A DNA stretch of 64,000 nt, taken from positions 1 to 64,000 of the forward strand of contig NZ_AUXY01000079.1 in the NCBI RefSeq assembly GCF_001625695.1, given 5' to 3'. A program made the position numbers and the translations under genes. Shown here one piece after another: positions 1 through 9,190 of the stretch (within the stretch, counting starts at the first letter, position 1; the number at the start of each line of letters is the position of its first letter). The stretch comes from Pseudoalteromonas luteoviolacea H33-S. Lineage in GTDB: Bacteria; Pseudomonadota; Gammaproteobacteria; Enterobacterales; Alteromonadaceae. Under the pieces are notes generated by a model. It saw nothing but the letters and a program-made list of their open reading frames with translations, did not search any database and was not told the origin of the DNA.

Positions 1-782
1 TTATAATGCTCTTCTATTGATAAATGTACATCTCGATGTATCGGCTCATTGATATCCATAAACTTCAAAATGGCTGTCCAATGATCTTTTTCCATCCCCC
101 CAAAAGTGGCAATGGTTGGTCGCCACCAAAACTTAGCTGGGTATTTAGTCAACACTAAACCACCCGTTCCCATTTCACCTCCTCCTCTCGCCGCTTGAAT
201 GATTGGGCCTTCACACATTTCAACGTCTTCAATCGGGACATAAAATGGCCGTCGCAATAGAGTATGTGAGGTACGCACAAGTCCGGTATGGCGGTTAAAC
301 TCAATTCTGTCTAACCAATCCAGCTGTTCCCATAATTTATAAGTCAACCAAGGGCCGATAATAAATAATGCTATACCTGCCAGAATCCACCAAGCGGGCC
401 CTGTAATTAGTCCAAAAACAAAAAAGCCAAAACCACCCAAAAATCCAAAAAGAGAAAGAAAAAAACAAACAAGCCAAATGCCGGGGGCTCTGCGCAAAGC
501 CACCACTTGTCCATCACAATCGCCAATATGATGGAATTCATCAGTATGTTCTCTATCACTAAATGGTCTTTTAAAAGGTTTTGCAACTTTGAATTCACAG
601 CCATTAAGTTTTGCAGCCATAGCTAAACGGTCTTCATAGTTACTATGATGCAAATACTCTTTTGATAAATCTAAATAATAAAAGCCTAAATCTGTGTATT
701 TTGAAACATTGCTACTTCTCAAGCGCATTGCTTCCAGCTGCTGCTCTCTAATTTCCTCTTCTGTTAATGCTTCTTTATTCAT
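1..782 (-). CDS. Membrane protein, probable T6SS immunity protein (cut by window edge)
   Basis: The frame is open from an ATG at 782 to the window edge, giving about 260 codons with no stop, so the C-terminus is missing. A ribosome binding site (AAGGAAAATT) precedes the ATG. The first 95 residues are soluble and charged. Two adjacent hydrophobic segments follow at about residues 100-145 (GIWLVCFFLSLFGFLGGFGF, then a second helix), and then a soluble domain. The gene lies 51 bases downstream of the MIX effector, in the same direction. Small membrane proteins directly after pore-forming T6SS effectors are commonly their immunity proteins, and that role is inferred from position and topology. 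I recognise no named family. Confidence 0.7.
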   Translation of the reverse strand, partial: MNKEALTEEEIREQQLEAMRLRSSNVSKYTDLGFYYLDLSKEYLHHSNYEDRLAMAAKLNGCEFKVAKPFKRPFSDREHTDEFHHIGDCDGQVVALRRAPGIWLVCFFLSLFGFLGGFGFFVFGLITGPAWWILAGIALFIIGPWLTYKLWEQLDWLDRIEFNRHTGLVRTSHTLLRRPFYVPIEDVEMCEGPIIQAARGGGEMGTGGLVLTKYPAKFWWRPTIATFGGMEKDHWTAILKFMDINEPIHRDVHLSIEEHY

Positions 783-833
783 AATTTTCCTTTTTTGGTT
801 TTTATTCTTATTTGGCTGCTTTAAAAAATATCT

Positions 834-3800
834 TTACAAGGCTAGCAAACCGGTTGGCTGAGTATAAAAAGCATTCATCGACAAGCCGCCATGGCGCTGC
901 TCAACAACCCCTCCCTGCTTTCGGTCAAACCTAATAGGCAATACAAATTCCTGCTTAGTGCCATGAATGATTGGCTCGCTTACCCCTCTTGGATACGTGG
1001 CATAAAGCACTTTAAATTCAAGCCTCATGTCTTGTGAGATTCCTAAAGCGAGCTTAATTTTTGAATAAGTTGTGGTAAATTCCCAACCAGTGCGATTGGG
1101 ATAGAGTTCAATCGTATCGACCATTTGACTAATTTGGTACCTTGATAAAATACTAAATTCGTCGTCATCTTGTCTTTTATACATAAATACCAATTTTGCG
1201 CCATTTTCAGGGTATGAAAGAGGTACGATGAATGAAAACTTCACAGAACCAATCACATTAATAGAGGTAATCGACAAATTGGGGCGATAGAGTGTGTTGT
1301 ATAAATCATGCAAGGCCAATTCTGGGCTTTCCTCCCACTGGGCAGCACGGATTGTGGCATCATGACTGTCATCGTTTTTGAAGCGCGTCTTGCTTTTGCC
1401 CCAGTGGCAAGCCTCAAGCCAAGCTTCTATCGGCTCTTCCGAAAATGCCCATGCGATACCTGCTCCGATCAGTAATATAATCACGCCCACGATCGCAAGC
1501 CCCGAAGCCAGTGACACAAGCGCTGCGCTCTGAAATACCAAACTCGACTTAGCCAATATCCCTAAAAGGGATGACAAGGTCATACTCGCTGCCCCAGTCA
1601 TCATTAAGCCTTGGGAAAGTGCTTGTGCCCCATCGCCGCGCTCATATGCTGACATCATATTGTTAAAAGCAACGTATGTACTAACCGCACTGGCAACAAA
1701 GGTCAATGCGTTTGCCGCTAACGAACCATATACCTTAAATTTTAATTGAGATGACCACCAAAAGCGCTTTGATAACGCACTAGGAGGGACAGGTTTATTA
1801 CGAATAATTGCGTAGCACTGTTTAGGGGACGGCAAACCTATTTTTCTTTCCACCATATTAAGGCCAATATTGCCCATAATATCTGCTGCATCTAAAAGCG
1901 CAGAAAACTTAGCTATTGCAGGTGCATTAGGGTCGTTTATAGTACTGTAAAGATTAGCCACTTCGAGGATAGCAACAACAGGTAACAGGTTTCTCAACAC
2001 CACATCAAGTGTCGCTGGATTAATGTTCATTCGGGCCATTTTGCTCAATGCCTCATTTTCGTGGCTGAGGCCCTTTAACTTCCATTCAGCTTCTAGTTTC
2101 TTCAACCTATTATCATCAATTTCACCTGTATTTCTTTTGATAGCATCTTTTAGCTCTTCCACAGCCGACAAATCCATCACCACTAGAGTTTTCTTAATGC
2201 GTGTTTGCCCAGCCTCTATATCAGCTTGCTGTTTTTCCATCACTTTAAGCATTTCATCCAAAGAGCCATCCAGCTCTAGAATGTGATCTAATCGCGCTTC
2301 AATAGAAGCAAATTCGTCTATTTTTGCTTTTACTAAAGGATCTGTTTGCGGGCTCTCATAGGCACTATCAAACCCTTCTGCAGCCCGTTCAAGCTTTAGC
2401 AAGCTCTCTTGGGCGCGTTTGGCTTTATCTAAAAAGTTAAGCGGTACTTTGCCATCAGGTAATTTGTTAGAGTAATAATCGTTAACATCAATATCTATTT
2501 CTGTAAGCAAATCGCCTGTCATCACTTTAGCTAAATGCATATAGCGAGTGTGTGGCACTTCACGTAATAAAAGGTCCCGAAAAGACCTACCTTGATAATA
2601 CTCACCGCTTTGATGTAACAGCTTTAAATTTTGCTTGGTGCGGATCAGCCTAGCACGCGCCCGACTATGGTTATCATGAAGCGCTTCTAACTCTTCCATT
2701 CTGTTGGCTAAAACCTGATCCATGCTATCCGGTATTGATTTACCCTCTCCAAATAGCCCAGACTGTAACTCTTGACGCACTTGTGCATTTGCAGCTTGCC
2801 TTGCACTGATCTCCTGTTGCTTTAATGCAATACTGTCGTGTAGGTTGTCTATTTCTTTTTGAATCTCTGAACGTTGCGATCTCAACCTCTCTTCTTGTGT
2901 GTTTCTATCAGCACTGTGTGCTTTAAAATCTTTGCCAGATCCCCCAGCAGCATAATAGCTGGTTGGTACGGAAAAGCTCACAGCCAATACGCCCCAAACG
3001 ACATGCGAAGCACGGCGCCAAAACTCGCGTTGCTCGCCAGACATTAAGCCTTCGTCTATGTCTTGCTGAATTTGTTGCTGTAATTCAACTGAAAAAACCG
3101 TATCGAATGGGTCACTGCTTTCCCTGCGCGCGCACTCATAATCGCTCAATGCAGTGCCGGTCTTTTTCGGGTACATCAGCGCGGTCAGTTTTAAACTGTT
3201 GGCTGCGTTTTCCGTATCTAGGGGGTGCGTGCCCAGCACTTTTAACATCAGCTCTTGGCCCATGTCCTCTTCGTCGATTTGCTTGGCAGCCCTAAAATCT
3301 GAGTCATGTACCAAAAAGCTTTCAATTAAGGTTTTGGTGAGATCGGTGTAAGGCGCGGTGACATCACTTATCAGCTCATACACAAAGTTTCGTCTTACAT
3401 CTTCGTAATAGCCATAGTCCTTCACCGCTTGGTAAAAGCTCATTGGCTCGTCTTCGCGGGTGATATGATCAAAGCCAAATGACTTTTGCACATTGATGGC
3501 GCGGGCAGAGGTCAGTGCCTGTTCGGTTTTTAAGTAGCGTCTAAACTCATACTTTGAAAAACCAGCACGCACCCAGCTTTTGTAGTTTTGTGCCATGTCT
3601 TGCTCGTGCTCAGAGACCGACATGCCAAGGTCTACTTTTTGCTGAGTGGTATTGGGAAACGCAAAAAACTGCGACTGAATGGTGGTCGCCAGCACATGTT
3701 TAGAAATGTTCTTTTGCTCTGGTGCAAAGTCTTCAAAATCATCGGGGGTGAGGGGCGACCCTTTGATAGACTCCATCGACAATTGCTGGATGTTTTTACG

Positions 3801-4613
3801 CTCTGAGACGATTTCAGCGGCAAGGTAACGGGCCACGCCTATTGGGTCTTTTAAGACCGGGCGGTGCAGGCCATTTTTTGGCATACGCGGCAGTGGGATG
3901 TGCTGTGGCGCCTCATCATTGCTATAGCCTTGTGCATAGTTACCCAATTTATCAAGCACTTGCATACGTTGGCTGCGGCGCTCGCTCGCTGCGTCATCAT
4001 TGGTGCCCGGCTGAACTCTTGGGCCATAGTTTAAGCGCGGATCATTTTCGCTCATGCCGCCAAAGGCTTCAATTTGTCGCCAGCACCACTGGGTTTCACT
4101 GAATGCAATTTCTACTCGGCATGGCTGACCATACAATTTGTTGGGCACCAGCACTTGCTTAAGCTGCTCACCCGTTGCCACGCGCTCACCAACTTGGCCG
4201 TGCTCATCAATGCGCCACACTTGCGGGCCTTTTTGGTACGCAAGGTTCACATCTTTAAAATAAGAAATGTCTTCTTCTTCGTGCTCTGTGACTTCAAGCT
4301 CGCGCCATAAGTGACCGTCTACATAAATGTATAAATATCCGGGTCTTAAGTTGGTTAGTTTGCGCTCAGCGGCGCCATCTGGGGTGCACTCACACAAGGG
4401 GTAAATGTACACCAACTCAACATCGGCGTTATTATTGTTTTGTGTGGTGTTGGCAAAGCCCAGCGGAATTTTATAAAAACCGGTTTTGGCCTGATCTTCG
4501 CTGTAATCTTTGATCATCAATGAGACTTGCTCTGAGTCACTGGCATAGCCTTCAAACACCAATTCGCGATAAGCGCCTTGCTCATTGACGCTAGTGGGAG
4601 CTGTACTTGTCAT
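834..4613 (-). CDS. MIX-domain T6SS effector, probably membrane-acting
   Basis: This 1259-residue protein has the MIX core motif hRxGhhYhh at residues 89-97 (LRPGYLYIY). MIX marks T6SS effectors. The middle has a hydrophobic stretch near residue 550 and long charged helices that look like coiled coil (about 580-860). A cluster of hydrophobic segments at about 960-1056 suggests several membrane-spanning helices, and a beta-rich tail of about 190 residues follows. No nuclease, lipase or amidase motif is visible. The layout resembles the large colicin-like effectors VasX and BTH_I2691, so a membrane-permeabilising toxin is the best guess. Its start overlaps the stop of the PAAR-like gene by ATGA, which indicates translational coupling. 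The likely immunity gene follows. Confidence 0.8.
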   Translation of the reverse strand: MTSTAPTSVNEQGAYRELVFEGYASDSEQVSLMIKDYSEDQAKTGFYKIPLGFANTTQNNNNADVELVYIYPLCECTPDGAAERKLTNLRPGYLYIYVDGHLWRELEVTEHEEEDISYFKDVNLAYQKGPQVWRIDEHGQVGERVATGEQLKQVLVPNKLYGQPCRVEIAFSETQWCWRQIEAFGGMSENDPRLNYGPRVQPGTNDDAASERRSQRMQVLDKLGNYAQGYSNDEAPQHIPLPRMPKNGLHRPVLKDPIGVARYLAAEIVSERKNIQQLSMESIKGSPLTPDDFEDFAPEQKNISKHVLATTIQSQFFAFPNTTQQKVDLGMSVSEHEQDMAQNYKSWVRAGFSKYEFRRYLKTEQALTSARAINVQKSFGFDHITREDEPMSFYQAVKDYGYYEDVRRNFVYELISDVTAPYTDLTKTLIESFLVHDSDFRAAKQIDEEDMGQELMLKVLGTHPLDTENAANSLKLTALMYPKKTGTALSDYECARRESSDPFDTVFSVELQQQIQQDIDEGLMSGEQREFWRRASHVVWGVLAVSFSVPTSYYAAGGSGKDFKAHSADRNTQEERLRSQRSEIQKEIDNLHDSIALKQQEISARQAANAQVRQELQSGLFGEGKSIPDSMDQVLANRMEELEALHDNHSRARARLIRTKQNLKLLHQSGEYYQGRSFRDLLLREVPHTRYMHLAKVMTGDLLTEIDIDVNDYYSNKLPDGKVPLNFLDKAKRAQESLLKLERAAEGFDSAYESPQTDPLVKAKIDEFASIEARLDHILELDGSLDEMLKVMEKQQADIEAGQTRIKKTLVVMDLSAVEELKDAIKRNTGEIDDNRLKKLEAEWKLKGLSHENEALSKMARMNINPATLDVVLRNLLPVVAILEVANLYSTINDPNAPAIAKFSALLDAADIMGNIGLNMVERKIGLPSPKQCYAIIRNKPVPPSALSKRFWWSSQLKFKVYGSLAANALTFVASAVSTYVAFNNMMSAYERGDGAQALSQGLMMTGAASMTLSSLLGILAKSSLVFQSAALVSLASGLAIVGVIILLIGAGIAWAFSEEPIEAWLEACHWGKSKTRFKNDDSHDATIRAAQWEESPELALHDLYNTLYRPNLSITSINVIGSVKFSFIVPLSYPENGAKLVFMYKRQDDDEFSILSRYQISQMVDTIELYPNRTGWEFTTTYSKIKLALGISQDMRLEFKVLYATYPRGVSEPIIHGTKQEFVLPIRFDRKQGGVVEQRHGGLSMNAFYTQPTGLLAL

Positions 4614-5632
4614 CCGATCCTGATCCTTTCCTGTGAATTACTGATCCCCGATACCACCAAGGTGATATTTTTATCGCCCTCTTGCGGTGCTGGGGTGGGG
4701 CGGTTTTCAACGCTGAGTCGCTGCACTGGCATACTGCCTGACTGCATTAATGGCGAAGGCGGGGTATTTTTGTTGTTCGATATCATGATATCCCCTTGGC
4801 GCACCGCTGGCTGGTTTTCAATAAACACATTGAATGAGCCCAACATAAACTCCGCTTTGCCTTCGGTCACGCCGCTCATAATGCCTTTTTTGTCACCGGG
4901 TTGATCCCCTGTGCTCTCGGTAAATTCGCTATCTCGTGTCCCTGCTGGGTTACCGTTAATTTTCACTGAGCTGGCGGTGTTGGTGATGTCATCGGTTTTT
5001 GCCACATTGCAATAGGGAATGGGCACCACAGGAATGCCAATGGTGGTTAAGCAAATATCCAAACTCATCAGTTTGCCTTTGCTTTCAACATGGACTGCGG
5101 AGCGGCCATTGATCAGTACATTTTTCCCACTGGCCATGCGCACTTGTTGCTCATTTGCCTCAGTGTCTTTAGTTATCTCACTTTGCTCACCGGCCTCCCA
5201 GCCAAGTTCTTCGCTGGCAAGGCGTAATAAGGCATCGGCATCGTTCACTGGCTTGTTAACGTCCATGCCCGTTACAGGCTCGATGTGTGGCAAGATGGGC
5301 TGATTGGCTTCTTCATCCCATTCCGGGGGCGGAATAATGTAGTCAGGAATAAACTCTGTGATCAGATCGCCCAAAGTATGGTCGCTGTATTTGGGCCTAT
5401 CTATTTCGTCACGAAATGCACTTTCGCCACTGCTTTTATCAGCAAATACCGCCACGCCACTGGCTTGGCCTAGTGCGCCATTGCGCTTTGCCGCTGCGGT
5501 TAAGCCCAGTAAAACAGGGTTGTTGTGACGCCAAGTTTGGCTGCCGCCACTGCGCAGCTCTGCACTGGTGGCATCAATGTCATATTGAACCGTTCCGGCT
5601 TGCTTTCCTTGGCCGGCATTAATGTAACTCAT
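4610..5632 (-). CDS. DUF4150 PAAR-like T6SS spike-tip protein
   Basis: The C-terminal part (about residues 185-310) matches the DUF4150 PAAR-like pattern: SLDICLTTIGIPVVPIPYCN, then SSVKINGNPA, the acidic GD segment and a final FIENQPAVRQGD block. PAAR-like proteins cap the VgrG spike and recruit effectors. The N-terminal 80 residues include a WRHNNP segment reminiscent of NNPGN-type peptidoglycan or baseplate modules, but this is weak. I chose the third in-frame start, an ATG at 5632, because AAGGAG lies five bases upstream; the longer frame begins with GTG at 5638. It sits between the KS-like gene and the MIX effector, so it probably loads that effector onto VgrG. Confidence 0.8.
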   Translation of the reverse strand: MSYINAGQGKQAGTVQYDIDATSAELRSGGSQTWRHNNPVLLGLTAAAKRNGALGQASGVAVFADKSSGESAFRDEIDRPKYSDHTLGDLITEFIPDYIIPPPEWDEEANQPILPHIEPVTGMDVNKPVNDADALLRLASEELGWEAGEQSEITKDTEANEQQVRMASGKNVLINGRSAVHVESKGKLMSLDICLTTIGIPVVPIPYCNVAKTDDITNTASSVKINGNPAGTRDSEFTESTGDQPGDKKGIMSGVTEGKAEFMLGSFNVFIENQPAVRQGDIMISNNKNTPPSPLMQSGSMPVQRLSVENRPTPAPQEGDKNITLVVSGISNSQERIRIG

Positions 5633-6563
5633 CATCACTCCTTGTCAGTTGCCAAAGTTGTGGCTGCGTGTGCTCAACTATCAACCACACTTTGGGGGAT
5701 GTGTACTGAATGGGTAAATCTAAATAGGCAAAGCCAAGTACCAAGGCCATTAAGGTTTGCGCGACCCCTGCATGGCCACATAACCTGCCCGGCTCTTTTA
5801 ATTTAATCAAAGAGGCGGATCCGTTGCTATCCGACTGCGTTGCTGCTTGATATAGATGACAACTGGCATCAAACCACATGTTGTGCCATGCCTTAGTACT
5901 CGCCATATTGGAAATATAAATGTCTTTTAAGTCTGCTTTTACCTGTTTTAACTGGCTTTTTAACGGGTTATTGCTGCTTTTTAAGCACATGGCTTGCTTG
6001 TTTTTACCGAGCAGTAACGCACAGGCACCTTCGCTCATGATCATGCCTTCAGTGCCATCTTGGCGCTGTAGCTTGTCTTGCCAATCACTGTCATACAAAA
6101 TTTCATGCCCTGTACAGGCATCTGCCGCCACCACCACAGTGCCATCGGGCAGGGTTAAATCAATATCGTCACTTTGACTTATCAACACATCTTGTAACTC
6201 ACATTGCTCGCAAAGTGCGCTGAGGGCTTCATCACTGATTAACGGATCTGTGCCTTGCTGTGGGAGCACAAAATGAATGCGGTTAGACCATGCAATGGCA
6301 CCCGTTTTTTCTCCTCGCAGCAACGCAGGGATGGCCAGTCTTGTCATCAAGTCGCCCAGCATCAACTCAATACGGGCAGCACGCGGTAAATTGGCCAAAG
6401 GTCCAAGCTTGGCGACAATGGCTTTCGCCATGCCTTCTTCTTCCTCTAGGTTACTGGTGGCGGTATAAGTCATGCCATTTTCAATGGCGCTATAAAATGC
6501 GCTTAAGGTTGTGCCCGACGTATTTATATGGCCTAAATAGCTAATGTAGCATTCGCTGCTCAT
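5619..6563 (-). CDS. Ketoacyl-synthase-like T6SS accessory protein, probably not catalytic
   Basis: This 314-residue protein has a thiolase-like fold signature in its C-terminal half: a small VVVAADAC strand, an EGACALLLG motif as in ketoacyl synthases, and a GRLCGHAGVAQTL segment matching the conserved GH(T)GxAxG histidine region. The nucleophile motif (cysteine in an ACAS-like context) is not visible and the N-terminal half is reduced, so it is probably a structural or adaptor paralogue. The start at 6563 overlaps the DUF2169 stop as ATGA; the frame stays open upstream to 6659, but that extension lies within the preceding gene. Such proteins occur beside DUF2169 and DUF4150 genes in T6SS loci. 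Its exact role is unknown. Confidence 0.65.
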   Translation of the reverse strand: MSSECYISYLGHINTSGTTLSAFYSAIENGMTYTATSNLEEEEGMAKAIVAKLGPLANLPRAARIELMLGDLMTRLAIPALLRGEKTGAIAWSNRIHFVLPQQGTDPLISDEALSALCEQCELQDVLISQSDDIDLTLPDGTVVVAADACTGHEILYDSDWQDKLQRQDGTEGMIMSEGACALLLGKNKQAMCLKSSNNPLKSQLKQVKADLKDIYISNMASTKAWHNMWFDASCHLYQAATQSDSNGSASLIKLKEPGRLCGHAGVAQTLMALVLGFAYLDLPIQYTSPKVWLIVEHTQPQLWQLTRSDDELH

Positions 6564-7606
6564 ACGCTTGACTCTGTATCCGGCAGTGGTGCTTGCTCTG
6601 GCATGACTATCAAGGTATCCATTGGGTGGATCCCGTCTTGTTTCATCGTGGTGCGCCATAGCAAAGAAAATTGCTGCGTATGGGTGTCAAGAATTAAGCT
6701 ATCACACACCATATTTAACGGCGTTTGCATGGCGCCGCGCATCATCACCAACTCAGGTTTGATATAAGGCAATTCAAAAGTGACTTTTTGGCCATAAGGC
6801 TGGCCCTTAGTTAAGCCACTCAGTGCGATTGTGGTATGCGGCTTTAAGGTGCAAGGCAAGCACTGATCCGCTGGCGCATAGTTATAATAATTGGCACATA
6901 AAGCTTCAACATATGGGTAGTCACCTGCAACCACGGCCTGAATATCCAACTCAGGCTGCAACTCTAAACGCGGTGACCAAAAATGCGGAATGGGTGCAAA
7001 GCTGGCAACCGGTGTGGTATCTCGCGGTTTTCTTAACACCTGATCAGCATACTCCACTTGCGGTAATAGCTGTCCGATCCCGTCTCGGTTTCTGAGCTTA
7101 AAGCCTCGACCTATGGGGTTTTCTCTGTCCATACTTTGTGGGTTATTCGGTGCTTGACCACCATACGCCACCGCGTAATTGAGCAACAATGGCCTCAGTG
7201 GCTGTAAATCCTTTGCCACCGCACCAAATAAAGACCAGCGCCAGCGTCGCTCTCCGGTCACTCGCAAGGTTTTATTCATCAGTACGGCATTGTCACTCAG
7301 TAGGTCAACGCCCACCTCCATCACATGGGCAGCCCGATCACTGGGCGGAAAACAAGTAAAACGTCCATACCATTCAAACCCTTGCTTAAACGGCACCATG
7401 TCATTGGCGGCGATCAATTCACACTGCGCGCCTTCGCCTTGAAAGCCATCGCCCATGGTGATCTCAGGACCATTTAGCTCTTGGGTGACCTTGCCTTGCT
7501 TGTCGTATTCAAAGTTTTGCTTTACCACCACCACATAACAAGGCTGAGAGTCTTTATCCCAGCTTGGGGCAATTTCAGCAAACCATGCTGAGTCATTTAC
7601 TAACAT
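6560..7606 (-). CDS. DUF2169 T6SS adaptor/chaperone-like protein
   Basis: The 348-residue protein fits the DUF2169 family. It begins with a short strand-rich segment (CYVVVVKQNFEYD), has a conserved central DRAAHVMEVGVDLL-like region and an RRWRWSLFG block, and carries the typical NPIGRGF motif near the middle. DUF2169 proteins are encoded next to PAAR or DUF4150 proteins and are thought to help mount effector tips on VgrG. A GGAGA ribosome site precedes the ATG. The start overlaps the preceding helical-repeat gene by 14 bases, and the end overlaps the KS-like gene. No signal peptide is present, as expected for a cytoplasmic loading factor. Confidence 0.75.
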   Translation of the reverse strand: MLVNDSAWFAEIAPSWDKDSQPCYVVVVKQNFEYDKQGKVTQELNGPEITMGDGFQGEGAQCELIAANDMVPFKQGFEWYGRFTCFPPSDRAAHVMEVGVDLLSDNAVLMNKTLRVTGERRWRWSLFGAVAKDLQPLRPLLLNYAVAYGGQAPNNPQSMDRENPIGRGFKLRNRDGIGQLLPQVEYADQVLRKPRDTTPVASFAPIPHFWSPRLELQPELDIQAVVAGDYPYVEALCANYYNYAPADQCLPCTLKPHTTIALSGLTKGQPYGQKVTFELPYIKPELVMMRGAMQTPLNMVCDSLILDTHTQQFSLLWRTTMKQDGIHPMDTLIVMPEQAPLPDTESSV

Positions 7607-8744
7607 CCGTTGTTCTCCTATCTATAAATTCCCAGTGTCTTGGCGTGCAGGGTAAAAAATACAACATCGCAGCGATTTTTTGCTCATACTGCGCTGCCAC
7701 CAGCTTTTGTACTAATATGCCCTTAAATTGCTTTATCAACTGAGCATCCAAAGCCGCAAAGCTTTTTCCTTGCAGCACATAGTCGCCTTGCTCCTGCAAC
7801 ACTGTCTGACGGCATGTCTCTGCATGTTTCACACAAGGGATCTGCAACCCGTCTTCGACTTGCCCCTCCCCTTTTGCCAAACTGATGGCCGCCACCAACT
7901 TAAGCTCTTTATCTGTGAGTATTTGCCATGCCTGATAAGCAGGCTCACTCATAGGCTGCGTATCGAGCCAATTGACTAACAGTTTGAGCGTTTTTTTATG
8001 AGCAAAGTGGCTAAGTACATGGGCACTGTGTAAGGGGTAATGCTCACAAAATGCCACACAGGCTTCTTGCCAATCTGGCAACTGTGCAATACCTGCAAGG
8101 CAAAGTAGTTGCGCCTTATGCTCCGCCTCATCGGTAGCACTGAAGGTTTTTAATAACTGCGCCGCAAATTCGTCATGTGCAAACAGCCACATGTTGACTA
8201 ACGCCGCATGAACAAACTCAAAATGCGTGCTTTGCAGGGCTTGCTGAAGCTGTAAAGCATTTAACGGTTGGCCTGCAAACGCCAATCTCACTAACCAAGG
8301 CTCTGGCGTTTCAATACTGGTCAGCATGGTCTGGCGCTCAGCGTCGCTAAAATCGCTCAGCCACGCTTGTGTACTCATTGCAAACAGCGCACTTGCGCCG
8401 CTTTGACGCCAAATGGGCAGATCTGTACTGGGCACCTTGGCCTCTGCCAGCCACATTGCTAAAAAAGTATCTAGCCAAGGGGCTTGCTGCGCGTTTTGTT
8501 CATGCCAAGGCAATAACGCCTGCCAATCGGCTTTAATCATGACACTGAGCGCTTGCTCATCTAGCCATTCAAACTCGCTGGGCTGTGCGTGTGACAGAGT
8601 GTAAACATGGTTAACCAGAAAGTAGTGCAAATCATCAAACCTGTGTTGACGCACAATCCCTGACTTTTCAAGCTCGCAAAGCTGTCGCCACAACTTTTTT
8701 ATCTGTTGCTTGTGAAGTGGCACCTTGGTGACTGCTGAAAACAT
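7593..8744 (-). CDS. Helical-repeat T6SS accessory protein of unknown function
   Basis: The 383-residue protein is almost entirely alpha-helical, with repeated units rich in leucine, alanine and tryptophan (for example WLDTFLAMWLAEA and QLLCLAGIAQLPDW), which suggests HEAT-like repeats. It has no catalytic motif, signal peptide or membrane segment. It may belong to the TIGR02270-type conserved proteins of T6SS loci, but I cannot confirm that by eye. It is tightly packed between the DUF6484-like gene (10 bases) and DUF2169 (14-base overlap), so it probably helps assemble the VgrG-PAAR-effector complex in the cytoplasm. Confidence 0.55.
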   Translation of the reverse strand: MFSAVTKVPLHKQQIKKLWRQLCELEKSGIVRQHRFDDLHYFLVNHVYTLSHAQPSEFEWLDEQALSVMIKADWQALLPWHEQNAQQAPWLDTFLAMWLAEAKVPSTDLPIWRQSGASALFAMSTQAWLSDFSDAERQTMLTSIETPEPWLVRLAFAGQPLNALQLQQALQSTHFEFVHAALVNMWLFAHDEFAAQLLKTFSATDEAEHKAQLLCLAGIAQLPDWQEACVAFCEHYPLHSAHVLSHFAHKKTLKLLVNWLDTQPMSEPAYQAWQILTDKELKLVAAISLAKGEGQVEDGLQIPCVKHAETCRQTVLQEQGDYVLQGKSFAALDAQLIKQFKGILVQKLVAAQYEQKIAAMLYFLPCTPRHWEFIDRRTTDVSK

Positions 8745-8754
8745 ACCTGCCCTG

Positions 8755-9177
8755 CTAGTTCAATCTAATTGGCCAGCCTTGCAGGCTCAGATCTTTTTTG
8801 GTTTCAGCGGATAAGCTATCTCCTTCCAATAAAATCGAGCCATCGCCATAAATCTCAATCGAGCCTTTGGGCGTTTTAATGCAAATGCTTTGGTCGGCTT
8901 TGATGCTCACTTTGCCTCGATTATCATCAAACTTGGCACATGGAAAACTGCCGCTGGTTGCCAGTTTGCCAATCACCACTGGCTCTTTAATGCTAAGTAG
9001 CACCACTTGATCGCCTTTTTGAGCACGCGACACACTTTCCAGCTGACCCACCACGTCGACCTCTCGGCCACTGTTGGCCAACATCACACTGACTATTTTG
9101 CCCACCTCATCCACCAGTAATACGCTGGCCACCAACTGACTGGCCGCAGGTAAATACGCCAAATTATGACTGTGCAT
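8755..9177 (-). CDS. DUF6484-like small T6SS protein
   Basis: This 140-residue protein combines an OB-fold-like first half (DVVGQLESVSRAQKGDQVVLL, then a P-V-V-IG-K strand) with a short beta-repeat tail (SIKADQSICIKTPKGSIEIYGDGSILL) that reads like the C-terminal beta-helix of VgrG. This matches DUF6484 proteins seen next to vgrG, although the family name is from memory. It starts 13 bases after the vgrG stop, so the two are co-transcribed and probably interact. The beta-helix tail hints that it could act as a spike extension or a VgrG-PAAR adaptor. Confidence 0.6.
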   Translation of the reverse strand: MHSHNLAYLPAASQLVASVLLVDEVGKIVSVMLANSGREVDVVGQLESVSRAQKGDQVVLLSIKEPVVIGKLATSGSFPCAKFDDNRGKVSIKADQSICIKTPKGSIEIYGDGSILLEGDSLSAETKKDLSLQGWPIRLN

Positions 9178-9190
9178 TTCCCATCTCCTC

